A stretch of DNA of 64,000 nucleotides from Flaccisagitta enflata (taxonomy: Eukaryota; Chaetognatha; Sagittoidea; Aphragmophora): assembly GCA_965153355.1 (NCBI GenBank), contig OZ231126.1:21142001-21206000 (forward strand), written 5' to 3'. Shown one piece after another: positions 9,673-21,135 of the stretch. A program made the position numbers and the translations under genes. How positions within the stretch are numbered: the first letter of the stretch is position 1; each line of letters starts with the position of its first letter. The notes under the pieces were generated by a model, which worked only from the letters and a program-made list of their open reading frames with translations, had not been told where the DNA came from and searched no databases.

Positions 9673-10741
9673 AAGAAAGAATAAATCAAAGAAAAGGAAG
9701 CAAGCAAGAAAGACAGAATGATGGAGAGAGAGAGGATCAACAAAAGAAAGAAAAAAAATCAGATAAGAAAGTAGACTTTGAGCATCTCCATCTTTGTCTT
9801 TCTTAGAGAGATTTATTTCTTCACTTTGGTCGCTTTGCTCAAGAGGTCGAAAACTTTCCCCGCATACATATTGTTTCATTAGCCTTAACTCTTTCCAACC
9901 AGTGACAAAGTCGCACTAAGACTTATGGAACAACAAATGGAATCGTAAGAGATGGGTACCTCCTCTATTCTATCAACCTATTCATGGGACCGCCCGTCCC
10001 TCCGTCCCTCCGTCCTGCCACTCGCCCTCGCTGTCCTTCCGTCTATGGTGCTATAGTGGTCGATCGTTCCTTACTGCCTCCATTTGCCCATGTACAGTTG
10101 ATTATTTTTGCACTCTTGCATGCAATATCATCTCCTCCTGATGAGCGCTTGAATTAACCTGCTCTGTATTTGGATGATTTGGTAACGTTTCTCGTTGGGT
10201 TCGCAAATTCTGGCAGTTCCATACCTGCTGATAATTCGACGGTTTCATGGATGGTCGCTCATCTGGAAATCGACTTTCATCGCGAATTCCAATTTTTGCA
10301 ATTTTTCATTGGATTTCCTTTTCACTGTCTTTCCCCAATTTCTCTGCTCCGCTCCATTTTCACAACTCTCACATGCGCTTCGAAATTAACGTTAGATCCG
10401 GCAAAAAGAAATCTCATTCCGTTCTTTATTTCCTCTATCCATCTGTAAGCCAAAAGGAATGGTTAATGAAAATATACGAGAAAAATTGGCAACATTCACA
10501 AGATCCAGCAAGCAAGAAACAAAGAACAAAGAACAAAAATCAACAAGATGGATAACTTCTGAAATACTGTTGGTATTAAACACCTCATTTGCATTTTGCA
10601 GTCTTGCAGTACCTGCTATTTAAATGGCAGAAATTTAGAAAACGGTAAGCTCAAATTGGAACCAAATACTAAAATGACATTTTTTGATAAGCAAGAAAGG
10701 AAAACAAAACAAGTTTGTGGACGAAACAAAAAGTATTCAAG
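9673..10741. other. Unique DNA, nothing recognised
   Basis: Several overlapping ORFs of 60-100 codons in different frames (10170-10555), none with a recognisable domain or coding signature. A CCGTCCCTCCGTCC patch near 9990-10040 may be a decayed (GTCY)n tract. Confidence 0.5.
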
Positions 10742-10743
10742 TA

Positions 10744-11510
10744 CAGGGTGTTTCACATCAAACAGGACAAGAGAAAACGATGTATTTTTGCTTCTAGAAA
10801 TGCAAAATCATATCTGAAAACTGTTTCTAAAAGATAACTTCAGACGATTTTTGAATGATACAGACTTTTACTAGTCATGGTTAACACATACCCTCAGCAA
10901 AACCATGAAAAAATGCCTTTTTTTAGCAAAAAATACTAATTTCTATCCCAATTCAAGGTTATTCCTTAGATTTTCCATGCTATATACAGATATAGATGAC
11001 AAAAAATGGTCATAAATGTTTGTCAGTTAAGCTAGGACACTGAAGATTGGGATTCCCTTATGACCTTTGTTAAAATTGTATCATTCAATATAGTTATTGA
11101 CTTTTTTGTCAATGCACATGAACTTTTTTCTTGATGAAACTTATAAAAAAGCCTCTGGACCCAACCATTACTGTACAATTTGCTCATTTTTTGCACAGGT
11201 ATGATTCTACCTCACAATATCTTTAATTCAAAACCATTGCCAGGATTGTAGCACTATTTGTTTGGAAATAAGAGTGGGATAAAAGGATGCTTGTCAATGC
11301 ACAACAAAACAAGCAAAAACTCAAAGTAAAAACTATACTTTGCTTTAAACAATACAGAGGGATTCAGTTTTCCTTATGAGGCTTTGGCAAAATACAGATA
11401 TAAAAATCGTTTTTTAAGAGCTTTCTGAGCCTGTTTACAGAATCATTCTACCATTTCTAGAAGCAAAGGTACATCGTTTTCTTTGGTCCTGTTTGGCGTG
11501 GTACTCCCTG
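10744..11510. mobile_element. TA-flanked non-autonomous DNA transposon (Tc1/mariner-like)
   Basis: Flanked by TA at 10742-10743 and 11511-11512. Terminal inverted repeats of about 80 bp begin CAGGGTGTTTCACATC (left) and CAGGGAGTACCACGCC (right, inverse). They share AACAGGAC...GAAAACGATGTA and GCTTCTAGAAATG. The interior has no transposase ORF. TA duplication is characteristic of the Tc1/mariner superfamily. Confidence 0.75.
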
Positions 11511-11512
11511 TA

Positions 11513-11844
11513 TTTCAAATTCTAATTTCTACTCATACCGGTAGTTTTGAAAATTATTTCATATTCTAAGAAATCACCGTAACGATGATGTAGATTCATC
11601 CTTCAAATGATACGAGCGGTGACTGTGAGATCCGTATGCGCTGCAATTGAATTCCTCACCGGATCATGTCTGTCGACGAAATCTGCTGCGTCACTTCAGC
11701 CAAAAGCTTGTTGGGGAGATTGATCTCCTCTCCCCCCCTCACACAGGTGTGATCTAGAATGGACAGGACACTTGGATTTTGAGTCCTGCTTGACTCCACG
11801 CCATGACCAACAGCCGATTTGTATTTCCATTTCCATCGTTTTCA
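11513..11844. other. Unique DNA, nothing recognised
   Basis: No element or exon recognised. Confidence 0.5.
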
Positions 11845-12070
11845 GATACGCCAAAGCACTTCTACAATAGTTTTTTTTCTGTGAGTCTGTTGATTGGTCG
11901 GTCTGTTTAATGTCGATGATTAAACGGTCTAAAAGCGATTCCTGTGCATTACGGCCCCTGCCCAGTCACAATACAGCCCCCGCCCACCCACTTTCTGCCC
12001 TTGCCTACCCGCTTTACTGCCCCTGTCCACCCGCAAGCGACTACGTATTGGTCATGGCCGTAACCATAAA
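11845..12070. mobile_element. Decayed HINE-like element (B-type hairpin, A-type body)
   Basis: Has ATACGCCAAAGCACTTCTAC, resembling the family B hairpin, then GGTCGGTCTG, then three CTGCCCCTGCCC-type units and CGCAAGCGACTACG. A related block with the same tandem CTGCCC units is at 49185-49320. Confidence 0.45.
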
Positions 12071-12815
12071 CTTATTCTATACTCCCTTGCCTGGTTTCCA
12101 CGCTCACATCGCTCCACATTCTCAAACCATTTGGTAATCAAGGTTCTTCCTTATGTCAGATCTTTTTGTTCTCTCGCCTCCCCCAATTCCTTATGTGTCC
12201 CCCACCCTTCTCAGAATGCCCACGCTGACATTGCGTTGTCCCACTATGCACCGCTTCTTCTTTTTCAAAATCATGGAATTTTGGGGTCATTTCAGCTTTT
12301 CCTTTTCCTATCGTCCGCTCGACGGCCAAATTGACTTTCGGAAACCTTGACAGAAGGCGTTCTCATTTTCATGTCATGTTCTCTAATCCTCCTATGCCTA
12401 CGCTATCAAGCCCTCCCTCTACCCACGTCCTCTCTCTGCGATCCACGCCCCCCTTTTGCCAATGAGACAGGTCATGCTTCATCACCTTTCTGCGACGAAT
12501 CCTTTCTCATTACCTCGTCAATCTTCCATCTCTCACTCTCGTAAATTCGCTCCGTTCTCTATCTCTATCTATGTTTCTGTCTCTTAGTCGGTCACCAGAT
12601 TTGTTCGTGCGTCGGTCTGTTGGTCTGTCCCCGAAAAGTATGCGAGAATGCATTTCATATTCGCAAAACCGCATACAACTGCTATTGACCATGTATTCGT
12701 TATTCTTGTTTTTCTGTCCTTATTTCTGTCGACGTCTCGGTACCACTGCTACTTTTCTTGTTGTATCTCTGTATCTTTCAATCTGCGTTTCTAACAGTGT
12801 GTCTATCTTTCTTGC

Positions 12816-12825
<10 letters not shown>
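12071..12825. other. Unique pyrimidine-rich DNA, nothing recognised
   Basis: No supported exon. Short ORFs overlap in several frames. Confidence 0.5.

Positions 12826-12876
<51 letters not shown>
12826..12876. repeat. (CT)n microsatellite
   Basis: Uninterrupted TC units. Confidence 0.95.
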
Positions 12877-12880
<4 letters not shown>

Positions 12881-13631
12881 GTCGTCTCATTACGTCCTTC
12901 TAATCCGTTTCATCCTGTTTCATCCCTCATCCTGTCTTTGGAGGTTGGAATATTTCTTCAGGCCAAACTTGTGACTAATCACAAATTGCCGCTGACGCCA
13001 TCTGCCTCATTTTGTCCCTTTTCTGCTGTTTGGTGAGTCTATCGTTATCGCACATTTGCGAACAGCGTTCCTAAAAACCGTTATCTCATTTCTTTTTTGT
13101 CATTATCCATTCCAATACTTTTTTTTTCCTCTTTTTGTTCCCTTCCCCCCTCCGTAAATCTCATCTCAACTCCACCTCCAAGACCTTGCATGATTCAGCA
13201 GATTCACCTCCAATTCTTGTTTCTTCTATTAGATTAAAGTCTGCAAATCTCCTTCCCACTCTCCCTCTGATTTCCACCTTCCATCTCACCACATCCTGCT
13301 CCATATGGAAGTATTGCAGCTCAATTACCAATTCGCAAAATGGAACACGTCCCCACAAATTGAAGACTGAGTCCAAAATGAAACCAACTTTTGTTGATGG
13401 AGAAACTGTTTAAGAAAAATTTTCTGCTATTTTCATTATTCATTATTCAATATTCAAGGTCGACATTTACCACATCCTAGGATGTGGTGGACATGGCCTC
13501 CAATTTTTTCTCCATCTGCCATTCTTGGTAATTAAACATTTTCATTTTTGTTTGAAAATTTCTTCTCTAAACGTTTTACGTAAACGTATTCCAATCTATT
13601 TTCTCTTCCTTTGTAATGATATTCTTGTATC
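12877..13631. other. Unique DNA, nothing recognised
   Basis: A small hairpin CCACATCCTAGGATGTGG at about 13470-13487 is the only structure noticed. Confidence 0.5.
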
Positions 13632-13845
13632 TTTTTCAGTCGCGTGCTAGGCGACTCTACACCCCGCCTTGTCGGTTCGTCAGACCACGGTCCGTATGTC
13701 ACTTGGTCCGTCCATCACACTACTTTTTTAGTTTTTTTTTTTTGCGGTCTTTGGCCTCACCGCTCCTGCCCAAATGATCAAGTGACCTCAAAAACGGCCC
13801 CTGCTCACCCGTATGCGACTGGAGTAGCCGTGTATCCGGCCTTGT
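13632..13845. mobile_element. HINE-like family A1, complete
   Basis: Hairpin CAGTCGCGTGCTAGGCGACT at the left, ACACCCCGCCTTGTCGGT, a (GTCY)-type tract, GCTCCTGCCCAAATGATC, CACCCGTATGCGACTGGAG, and CGTGTATCCGGCCTTGT at the right. Confidence 0.75.
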
Positions 13846-15035
13846 ACCCCCACTACCCAGCTACTCTACGCTTTCCCCTTTCTCTACTTGAATTTCTGTC
13901 TGCAAATCCCCTCTTCCGCTCCCCGTCTTTTCCTGAGGCTATTCCCCTTTTTCCTTCGTATTTTGTGTCTGCAAATCTCCTCCCAACCCACCCCCTCCCC
14001 CCCTTCCCAGCTTACTGATCTTTTCAAGAGCCAACTCCCCTCTTTTCCTTCTTCTATTTTGATGGATTTTGTCTCCGCAAATCCCCTATCCAACACACTC
14101 CCCTTCCCAGCCTACGGATGTTTTCGTGAGTCTACTCCCCTCTTTTCCTTCTTCTATTTTGATGGATTTTGTCTCTGCAAATCCCCTTTCCAGCCCACTC
14201 CCCTTCCCAGCCCACCGATCTTTTCAAGAGCCTACTCCCCTTTTTTCCTTCTTCTATTTTGATGGATTTTGTGTCTGCAAATCCCCTTTCCAGCTCCCTG
14301 ATCTGTGTTCCAGGCCTCAAATCTGCCCCAGGCCTCAAATCAGCTCTCCAGGCCTCAAATCTGTGTTCCAGGCCTCAAATCAGCTCTCCAGACCTCAAAT
14401 CTGTGTTCCAGGCCTCAAATCTGCCCCTCAGGCCTCAGGCCTGCCCCCAGGCCTCAAATCTAATCTTCAGGCCTTAAATCTTTCCCCCAGACCTCAAATC
14501 TCGCTTCGATTACCTCTTGGGCCTGATTCATTACCCCTCAGGACGTCTGGAAATTTCCCCCTGTGGCCTACAGGACATCGGCTCTTTGGGGCCGCTGCCC
14601 TGCTCTCACTTCACTACTTCACCTGATCACTCCAAGCAGGGCATCGGGTACCGCTGACCATGTGCGATCCTTGGATGACTAGTTCCTTCGTATTTTGTGT
14701 CTGCAAATCTCCTCCCAACCCACCCCCCTCCCCCCCTTCCCAGCTTACTGATCTTTTCAAGAGCCAACTCCCCTCTTTTCCTTCTTCTATTTTGATGGAT
14801 TTTGTCTCTGCAAATCCCCTATCCAACACACTCCCCTTCCCAGCCTACCAATGTTTTCGTGAGTCTACTCCCCTCTTTTCCTTCTTCTATTTTGATGGAT
14901 TTTGTCTCTGCAAATCCCCTTTCCAGCCCACTCCCCTTCCCAGCCCACCGATCTTTTCAAGAGCCTACTCCCCTTTTTTCCTTCTTCTATTTTGATGGAT
15001 TTTGTGTCTGCAAATCCCCTTTCCAGCTCCCTGAT
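13846..15035. repeat. About 105-bp tandem repeat, with a 352-bp segment present twice
   Basis: The unit contains TCTTCTATTTTGATGG, TCTGCAAATCCCC and CTTCCCAGCC. The segment 13951-14302 is repeated almost unchanged at 14683-15035. A D1 element fragment lies exactly between the two copies. ORFs predicting repeated FVSANPL peptides are products of this repeat. Confidence 0.85.
14303..14682. mobile_element. Group D1 element fragment between duplicated flanks
   Basis: A CCAGGCCTCAAATCTG minisatellite (about 14309-14510), then the D1 right arm (GACGTCTGGAAATTTCCCCC...GGGGCCGCTGCCC). It ends GGTACCGCTGACCATGTG and CTTGGATGACTAGT, the inverse of the 6547 element's outer end. The left arm is absent. 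Confidence 0.75.
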
Positions 15036-15193
15036 GTCGCGTTCCTTTTCTCTCTTCTGACACAAACGGCTTCCATGAGGATTTTCCATTGAATTCTTTC
15101 TCCGCTTTTTCCCTTCCATTTCCGATACAAAAGAAAAAGAAGGAAAAAAAAAAGAAAAAAGAAAAAAAGATTCAAAAAGGGAGAAATAAGTAA

Positions 15194-15382
15194 AACAAGG
15201 CCGGATACACGGCTACCGAAGTCGCGTGCGGGTGGGCAGGGACAGTGATAAAAAAGGTCAACCAAAGCTTTGGGGCTGGAGCAGTAATGATTAACCGCCC
15301 ATAAATGCCAGAAAAGCAAACAATGAAGGACCGACCAACCAACGGATATAGCGGGTTATAGAGTCGCGTGCACGCGACTAAG
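15194..15382. mobile_element. HINE-like family A1, complete
   Basis: AACAAGGCCGGATACACGGC, AGTCGCGTGCGGGTGGGCAG, a short GACCGACCAACCAACGG tract, AGCGGGTTATAG, and the perfect hairpin AGTCGCGTGCACGCGACT at the right. Confidence 0.8.
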
Positions 15383-15401
15383 ATCGAAAGAAGACAAGTT
15401 G

Positions 15402-16293
15402 AATAGTCGCAAAAGCGTTACATGGTCAGCGGTACCCGATGCCCCTATGTTAGTTTATTTTGTTATTAGATGATGAGTGGGGCAGCGGCCCCGGAGGGGC
15501 CGATGACCTATGATTCCATGCTGGATAATTGCTGGGTCTTTAATACCTAATTTTGGGTTTAAATAGCCTGATTTGAGGTCTTAGTTGCCTGATTCAAGGT
15601 CTAAGATGCTTGATTTGAGGTCTGAGAGGTTTCAGAAGCTTGTTTTGGAGCTTAGAGGCCTGATCTTGGGTCTAATTCAGGGTCGGAGGCCTGTTTGTAG
15701 GCTGGGAAGGTCTGAGGTGGGTCTGATAGGCCTAGTTTGAGGTCTCAAAGATCTGATTTTGGGTTTGAAAGGCCAGATTTAGATCTGAGAGAACTGTATT
15801 AAGTACTGAAATGCCTGAATTAGGGTCTGAGAGGCCTGATTGGAGGTCTGGATGGCCTGAGCAGAGGCTCAAAAGGCCTGATAAGGGGTCTGTCAAGGCC
15901 TGATTTTAGATCTGAAAGGCCTGATTGGGGTTCTTAGAGGCCTGGTTAGGATTCAGGAGGCCTAATTTGAGGTCTGGAAAGCCTGACTTGGGGTCTGACA
16001 GGCCTGATTGAAGCTCTGAGAGGCCTAAATTGAGGTCTGCAAGGCCTGATTTGGGATCTGATAGACCTGATTGAGGTCCTGAGAGGCCTAGATTAGGGTC
16101 TGGAAGCTCTGATTTGGGATCTGATAGGCCTGATTGGGGGTCTGAAAGGCCTATTTTGAGGCCCAGGAGGTTATTTTCTAGGCTCGGGGGGGGGGGACAG
16201 ACGGACGGACGGACGGACGGACGGACGGACGGAAACCCGAAAATTTGCCCTATGTGGAATCATAGGTCATCGGCCCCTCCGGGGCCGCTGCCC
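15402..16293. mobile_element. Group D2 foldback element with minisatellite
   Basis: Outer end AATAGTCGCAAAAGCGTT and CATGGTCAGCGGTACC. The left arm 15480-15517 (GGGCAGCGGCCCCGGAGGGG...ATGATTCCA) is matched by its exact inverse at 16255-16293. The interior is a 20-24 bp array and a (GACG)n tract (16197-16233). Confidence 0.8.
15530..16185. repeat. 22-24 bp minisatellite (TCTGAGAGGCCTGATTTGAGG)
   Basis: About 28 diverged copies built around AGGCCTGATT and GGGGTCTG. Confidence 0.9.
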
Positions 16294-16319
16294 AAAAAGG
16301 AGGGACGGTTAGAAAGAAG

Positions 16320-16442
16320 AGAGATAGAAAAAAAGAAAGAAAGAGAGAGAGAATGAATAAATGAAATCGAGAAAGCAAGAAAGAAAGAAGGAAAGATAGA
16401 TAGTTAGAAAGAAAGGAAGAAAGGAAGAAAGAAAGGAAGAAA

Positions 16443-16488
<46 letters not shown>

Positions 16489-16492
16489 AATA

Positions 16493-16524
<32 letters not shown>

Positions 16525-16610
16525 GAATGAGAGAAAGAGAGAAAGAAAAAAAGCGAAAAAGAAAGAAAGAAAGAATGAAGGAAAGAAAGGATAAAAGAAA
16601 TAAAGAAAAA

Positions 16611-16706
<96 letters not shown>

Positions 16707-16762
16707 GAGAAAGAAGAAAGGAAGAAAGAAAGAAAAAAAGAAAGAAAGAGAGAAAGAAAAGA
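16320..16762. repeat. (AAAG)n purine tract
   Basis: About 440 bp of GAAA units with GGAAGAAA variants. K/E/R-rich and F/L/S-rich ORFs here are artefacts. Confidence 0.95.
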
Positions 16763-17227
16763 GAATCGCAAAAGAAGTTCTCGTCGCAGATTTATCTTAT
16801 GACCTTTTCTAAATTTCCCCTTTTTGCAAATTGGAGTCTCTTTTCTATTTTGGCTCTGAACTGAAATAAGAGGCTGCGTGTTGGAGTAAATCCGAACAGA
16901 TGGAAATATGGTTTACTCATTACTAGCAACTACATTGAGTTCTGCCTGTCTGCCTTCAATGCTAGCCACCGAGTACAGCCTTACTCTTCATGCCATTGTT
17001 TTTGGAAGGATATGCGTTGCTAACTTGATTTCAAGTCGAAACTTGCCCAAATCGGCGTGTAACCACTGCCCTCTTACAAGGTTTTTTTTAGGGGACTAGT
17101 AAAAGGAAAACAAAACGACATCCTTAATTTCTCACAGTTTGTCTTATTGATAGGATAAGAAGAGATTAATTGATTAAGGGATGGAGAGATGAATGAAGGT
17201 TTGAAAGAAAGAAGGAAAAAATGATGA
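16763..17227. other. Unique DNA, nothing recognised
   Basis: A 63-codon ORF at 16908-17099 shows no recognisable domain. Confidence 0.5.
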
Positions 17228-17352
17228 AACAAGGCCAAATAGGCCAATGCAGGCCGTATGGATCGCGGAACGAATGCGTTACCGACCAACCAACCAACCG
17301 ACAGACCGACGGACACATTCAGGAATCGAGGTGCGTTGTTGCACCTAAAAAA
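17228..17352. mobile_element. HINE-like family B, short copy
   Basis: AACAAGGCCAAATAGGCCAA, a decayed subterminal copy (GCAGGCCGTATGGATCG), GAACGAATGCGTTACCGACC, and the hairpin AGGTGCGTTGTTGCACCT at the right. Confidence 0.7.
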
Positions 17353-17558
17353 TAGCAACGGGAAAAAAGATTGCTCATGCAAGGACAACAAATTTTCATG
17401 ATGAGTAATGAGAAAGCAAGCCCAGGTAGCTGACAGTAGCCCTCTAGGTATCTAAAAGATATCTAAAATTTTTTTCCAAGTATCTGAATGAGTAGCTTAA
17501 TTTTTCTTGTCATACCTTAGCGCTATATGGCAACGAATGAAATAACTTCAAGAAGGGA

Positions 17559-17812
<254 letters not shown>

Positions 17813-17929
17813 GACACATAGAGTGCTTCACATAACTCTGAAAGTCTGCATGGTAGTTATTCAATAATGAACTTTCAACCCACATCACATGTAAAGAATG
17901 CCAACACCTGTAAGTTGTGTGCAGAACAT

Positions 17930-18062
17930 AAATAACTTAGGATGACATTATAAGACTCAAAATGACTTAAAATGACTTGAGTTAAGATGACTTTAAATGA
18001 CTTTGAAAGATTAAAAATGAATTAAATGACAAAATTGACCTATTTGACTTAAGTGACTCAAT
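17930..18062. repeat. ATGACTT-type short tandem array (HINE A2 body remnant)
   Basis: Repeated AAAATGACTTAAAATGAC units as found in the body of family A2 elements. The terminal hairpin is not seen here, so this is a remnant. Confidence 0.6.
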
Positions 18063-18094
18063 GTAGCGTGATCGGCAAAAAAGTCGAAGTCAGT

Positions 18095-19330
18095 CTTTGA
18101 CTTTTTGACATATTCGAAAGAAATAGGGTTTTCATTTTCTGATTAGGAAGTTGGGCATCTCATAGGGCTAATTGAGGCCTCCAATGAAATTCACAGGGTA
18201 AGTAAATTTGATAATTCTCTTTCATTTGGCACCAAGCAGAATTCTCTACAACAAATATTTTTTGCGCTATGATTTTTTAAAGATTTATTTACAAATAATT
18301 CAAATTGATTTTTTTTCAATTTTTTATGATTTCATGTAGGATCAATAAAAAAGTGTATCTATATTTGTTTGAACATGCAAATACAATAAATCATGTTTAT
18401 GAGCATAGCTGCTCATCTGTGAAGGTGTTTTTTAGTATTCTAGCTCATCTAGCTCATTTAGCTCATTTAGCATTTAAATCGATAAATAAAAGAATGATTT
18501 TAATCATTTCTGGGCATGCAAATACAAGAAAGCATGTCCTCAAGCATGGCTTGTCATCTGTGTAAGTGACTTGGAGTATTTTAGCTCATTTAACTCATTC
18601 AGCTTATGCTTATTTTTCTTTCATATTATTCAGTTTTAATTGGGAAAAAAGTTGAAGTCAGTCTTCAACTTTTTGATATATTTGAGAGAAATAGGGTTTT
18701 CATTTTCTTATTAGGAAGTTGGGGATCTCCACCGACCAAATGTGGCCTCCAATGAAATTGATAGGATAAGTAAATTTGATAATTCTCTTTCATATGGGGC
18801 TAAGCAGAATGCTCTACGGCAAATATTTTTTGCCTTATTAATTTTTGGAGATTTATTTGCAAAAAAATTCAAATTGAATTTTTTTGTTTTTTATTTTCAG
18901 TAGGATCAGTAAAGGAGTGTTTTTAAGTTTGTTTGAGCATGCAAATACAAAAAAACATGTTTCTGAGCATAACTGCTTATCTGCGGGGGTATTTTTAAGC
19001 AATTTAGCTCATTTAGCTCAATCTGTTTTTTTTTATTTAAAATGTTTTTATACATAGTTGAGCATGCAAATACAAGAAAGCATGTCAGTGAGCAAAGCTG
19101 CTCATCTATGAGGGTGTTTTTGAGTATTCTAGCTCATTTAGCTCATTTAGCTCAGTCTATTTTTTTCTTTTTTTTGTTAATGGGATAAATGAATAAATGT
19201 TTTGATGTGAGCATGCAAATACAAGAAAGCATGTCAGTGAGCATAGCTGGTTGTCTGTTTGAATGATTTTGAGCATTTTAGCTTATCTAGCTCCTTTGGC
19301 TCAGTCATATTTTTCTTTGATTTTCAGTGC
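18095..19330. repeat. About 560-bp tandem duplication with internal octamer-bearing sub-repeats
   Basis: The block GAAATAGGGTTTTCATTTTC...TAGGAAGTTGGG...AATTTGATAATTCTC at 18120-18225 recurs at 18690-18788. Each is followed by sub-repeats containing GAGCATGCAAATACAAGAAA, GCATAGCTGCTCATCTGTG, and ATTTAGCTCATTTAGCTC. ATGCAAAT occurs at 18374, 18516, 18939, 19064 and 19213. No ORF of note. Confidence 0.8.
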
Positions 19331-19388
19331 CATCAATACATACCAGTAAAGGCGGCTCTCGCCGACCGGAAAAAAATCGTAAGGGCTG

Positions 19389-19391
<3 letters not shown>

Positions 19392-19455
<64 letters not shown>
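19392..19455. repeat. (GT)n microsatellite
   Basis: About 30 GT units directly followed by a CT-rich block. Confidence 0.97.
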
Positions 19456-19459
19456 TGTG

Positions 19460-20040
19460 ACTCTCACCCTCTCTCTCTCTCTGTCTCCCTCCCGTGCTCC
19501 CTCCCTCTCTCCTTCCCTCCCCCTCCCTCTCTCCCTCCCTCCCTCTCTCCCTCTTTTCCTCCCTCACTCCTCCCCCTCTCCCTCTCCCTCTCTCTCCCTC
19601 GCTCCTCCCTCCTCACCCTCCCCTCTCGCTTCCCCCTCACTCTCCCTCCCCTTCTCCCTCCTCTCCCTCCCTCTCTCCCTCTTCCTTCCTCCCTTCCCTC
19701 CCCTCTCCCTCCTCTCTCCTCTCCCTCCCTCAATCTCTCCCTCCTCCTACCCCTCCCTCTCTCTCTCTCTCTCTCTCCCTTCTTTTCCTTCCCCCTCACC
19801 CTCCCCCTCGCTCTCTCTCTCTGTCCCTCCCTCCCTCTCTCTTTCCTTCCCTTTTCCTCCCCCTCCCCCTCTCCCTCCTACTCTCTCTCTCCCTCCCTCC
19901 CTCCCTCCCTCCCTCTCCCACCCTCCCTTACTCCTTCTCCCACCCTCCCTATCCCTCCCTCCCTCTCCTTCCCTCCCTCTCCTTCCCTCTCTCTCCCTCC
20001 CTCTCCTTCCCTCCCTCTCCCTCCCTCTCTCTGCCCTCTG
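19460..20040. repeat. CTCCCTCC-rich polypyrimidine block
   Basis: About 580 bp almost purely C/T with CCCTCCCTCTCC units. Proline/serine/leucine-rich ORFs are artefacts. Confidence 0.95.
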
Positions 20041-20476
20041 CTGAACTCATTTTTATAGTAATTTAGTGCTCAAAATTGAGATCGATGAAAAATAAAGATC
20101 TTTGAGAAAAATGCGGAAAATGCGAAAAAATAAAAAAAGATTAAAAAATTCATAGCGCCTAAAGTATTGGTCCGACAGTGCCCTGATTTTTTCCAGAAGG
20201 TGTAAAAAAGTGCCCTCTTTTACCCTGTACCAATTTCAACCCCAGCCTCGGGCGAGCCTAGTCGTGACTCAACTTCCTCAAAACGCCTCAAGCGAAAATG
20301 GAAAAAATTAATTCCTAAGCGAAACTCAAAAAATCGAAAAACGTTTTTCGATTTTTTTCCCAACAATTGTCCCTGATTTGATCTTACAAATAAAAAGATT
20401 TGCAGTGACTAAAACCTGGTGAAAAGTGACCAATGCTTACGACTTTTTTCCTTACGGCGACAGCCGCCATTACTAG
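20041..20476. other. AT-rich unique DNA, nothing recognised
   Basis: No exon or element recognised. Confidence 0.5.
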
Positions 20477-20712
20477 TATGACTTGAAATGACTTAGAATG
20501 ACTTAGAATGACTTAGTTTGACTTAGAATGACTCAAAATGACAAACAAAAGTAAAGTGTGATAGACAGACGGATGGACAGACAGTTAGATGGATGGACAA
20601 ACGGATGGACCGATGGACCAACGAACTGACGGACTGATGGACAGATGGATGGATGGACCGACGGACCAACCAACATAGCGGGGTGTAGAGTCGCGTCGTA
20701 CGCGACTAAAAA
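20477..20712. mobile_element. HINE-like family A2, left end missing
   Basis: ATGACTTAGAATGACTTAG repeats, AAGTAAAGTGTGATAGACAG, a GATGGACC tract, AGCGGGGTGTAGAGTCGCG, and the hairpin AGTCGCGTCGTACGCGACT at the right. Confidence 0.7.
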
Positions 20713-20975
20713 CACAACTAACTGGGCTCTATTGTATAGGTGGTGTTGGCCAGCCCCTTGAGAGTAGAAAGTCAAAACTCGATGCTGACAAACTGATACA
20801 CGGACGGATGCACAGGCTGAACGACGATATCTTATAGACAAAACGCGGCACTGCGAAAAAACTCGGAATTGAAACCGAACACCAAAACAAAAGGCGTCTC
20901 TATGTGCTTCATAGTGGGCGTATTCAATGGAAAACCTCTACAATTTTTATTTGAACACCCGATACTTTTAAACCA

Positions 20976-21076
20976 AAATTCAACAAATCACCCAAGGGTA
21001 ACACTGATGAGAAAACATTCCCTTAGAGGATAGAATCGAGGTCAAGCTTTATGCGACCGCCGGACATTCCAATCGT
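20976..21076. repeat. Dispersed repeat, second copy at 55166-55268
   Basis: CAAAATTCAACAAATCACCC, GAGGATAGAATCGAGGTCAA and ATGCGACCGCCGGACATTC are shared with 55166-55268 in the same orientation at roughly 90% identity by eye. Family unknown. Confidence 0.75.
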
Positions 21077-21135
21077 ACATTGAGTACGCGGCTACGCTAT
21101 TAATCACGAACTGACTAGATAACTGATATTCTATC

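Noticed and set aside
15530-16185. CRISPR-like regular repeats
   Set aside because: Units are adjacent without unique spacers, and the genome is eukaryotic. This is a minisatellite.
19259-20044. Proline/serine-rich 261-codon ORF
   Set aside because: It is a translation of GT and CTCCCTCC repeats.
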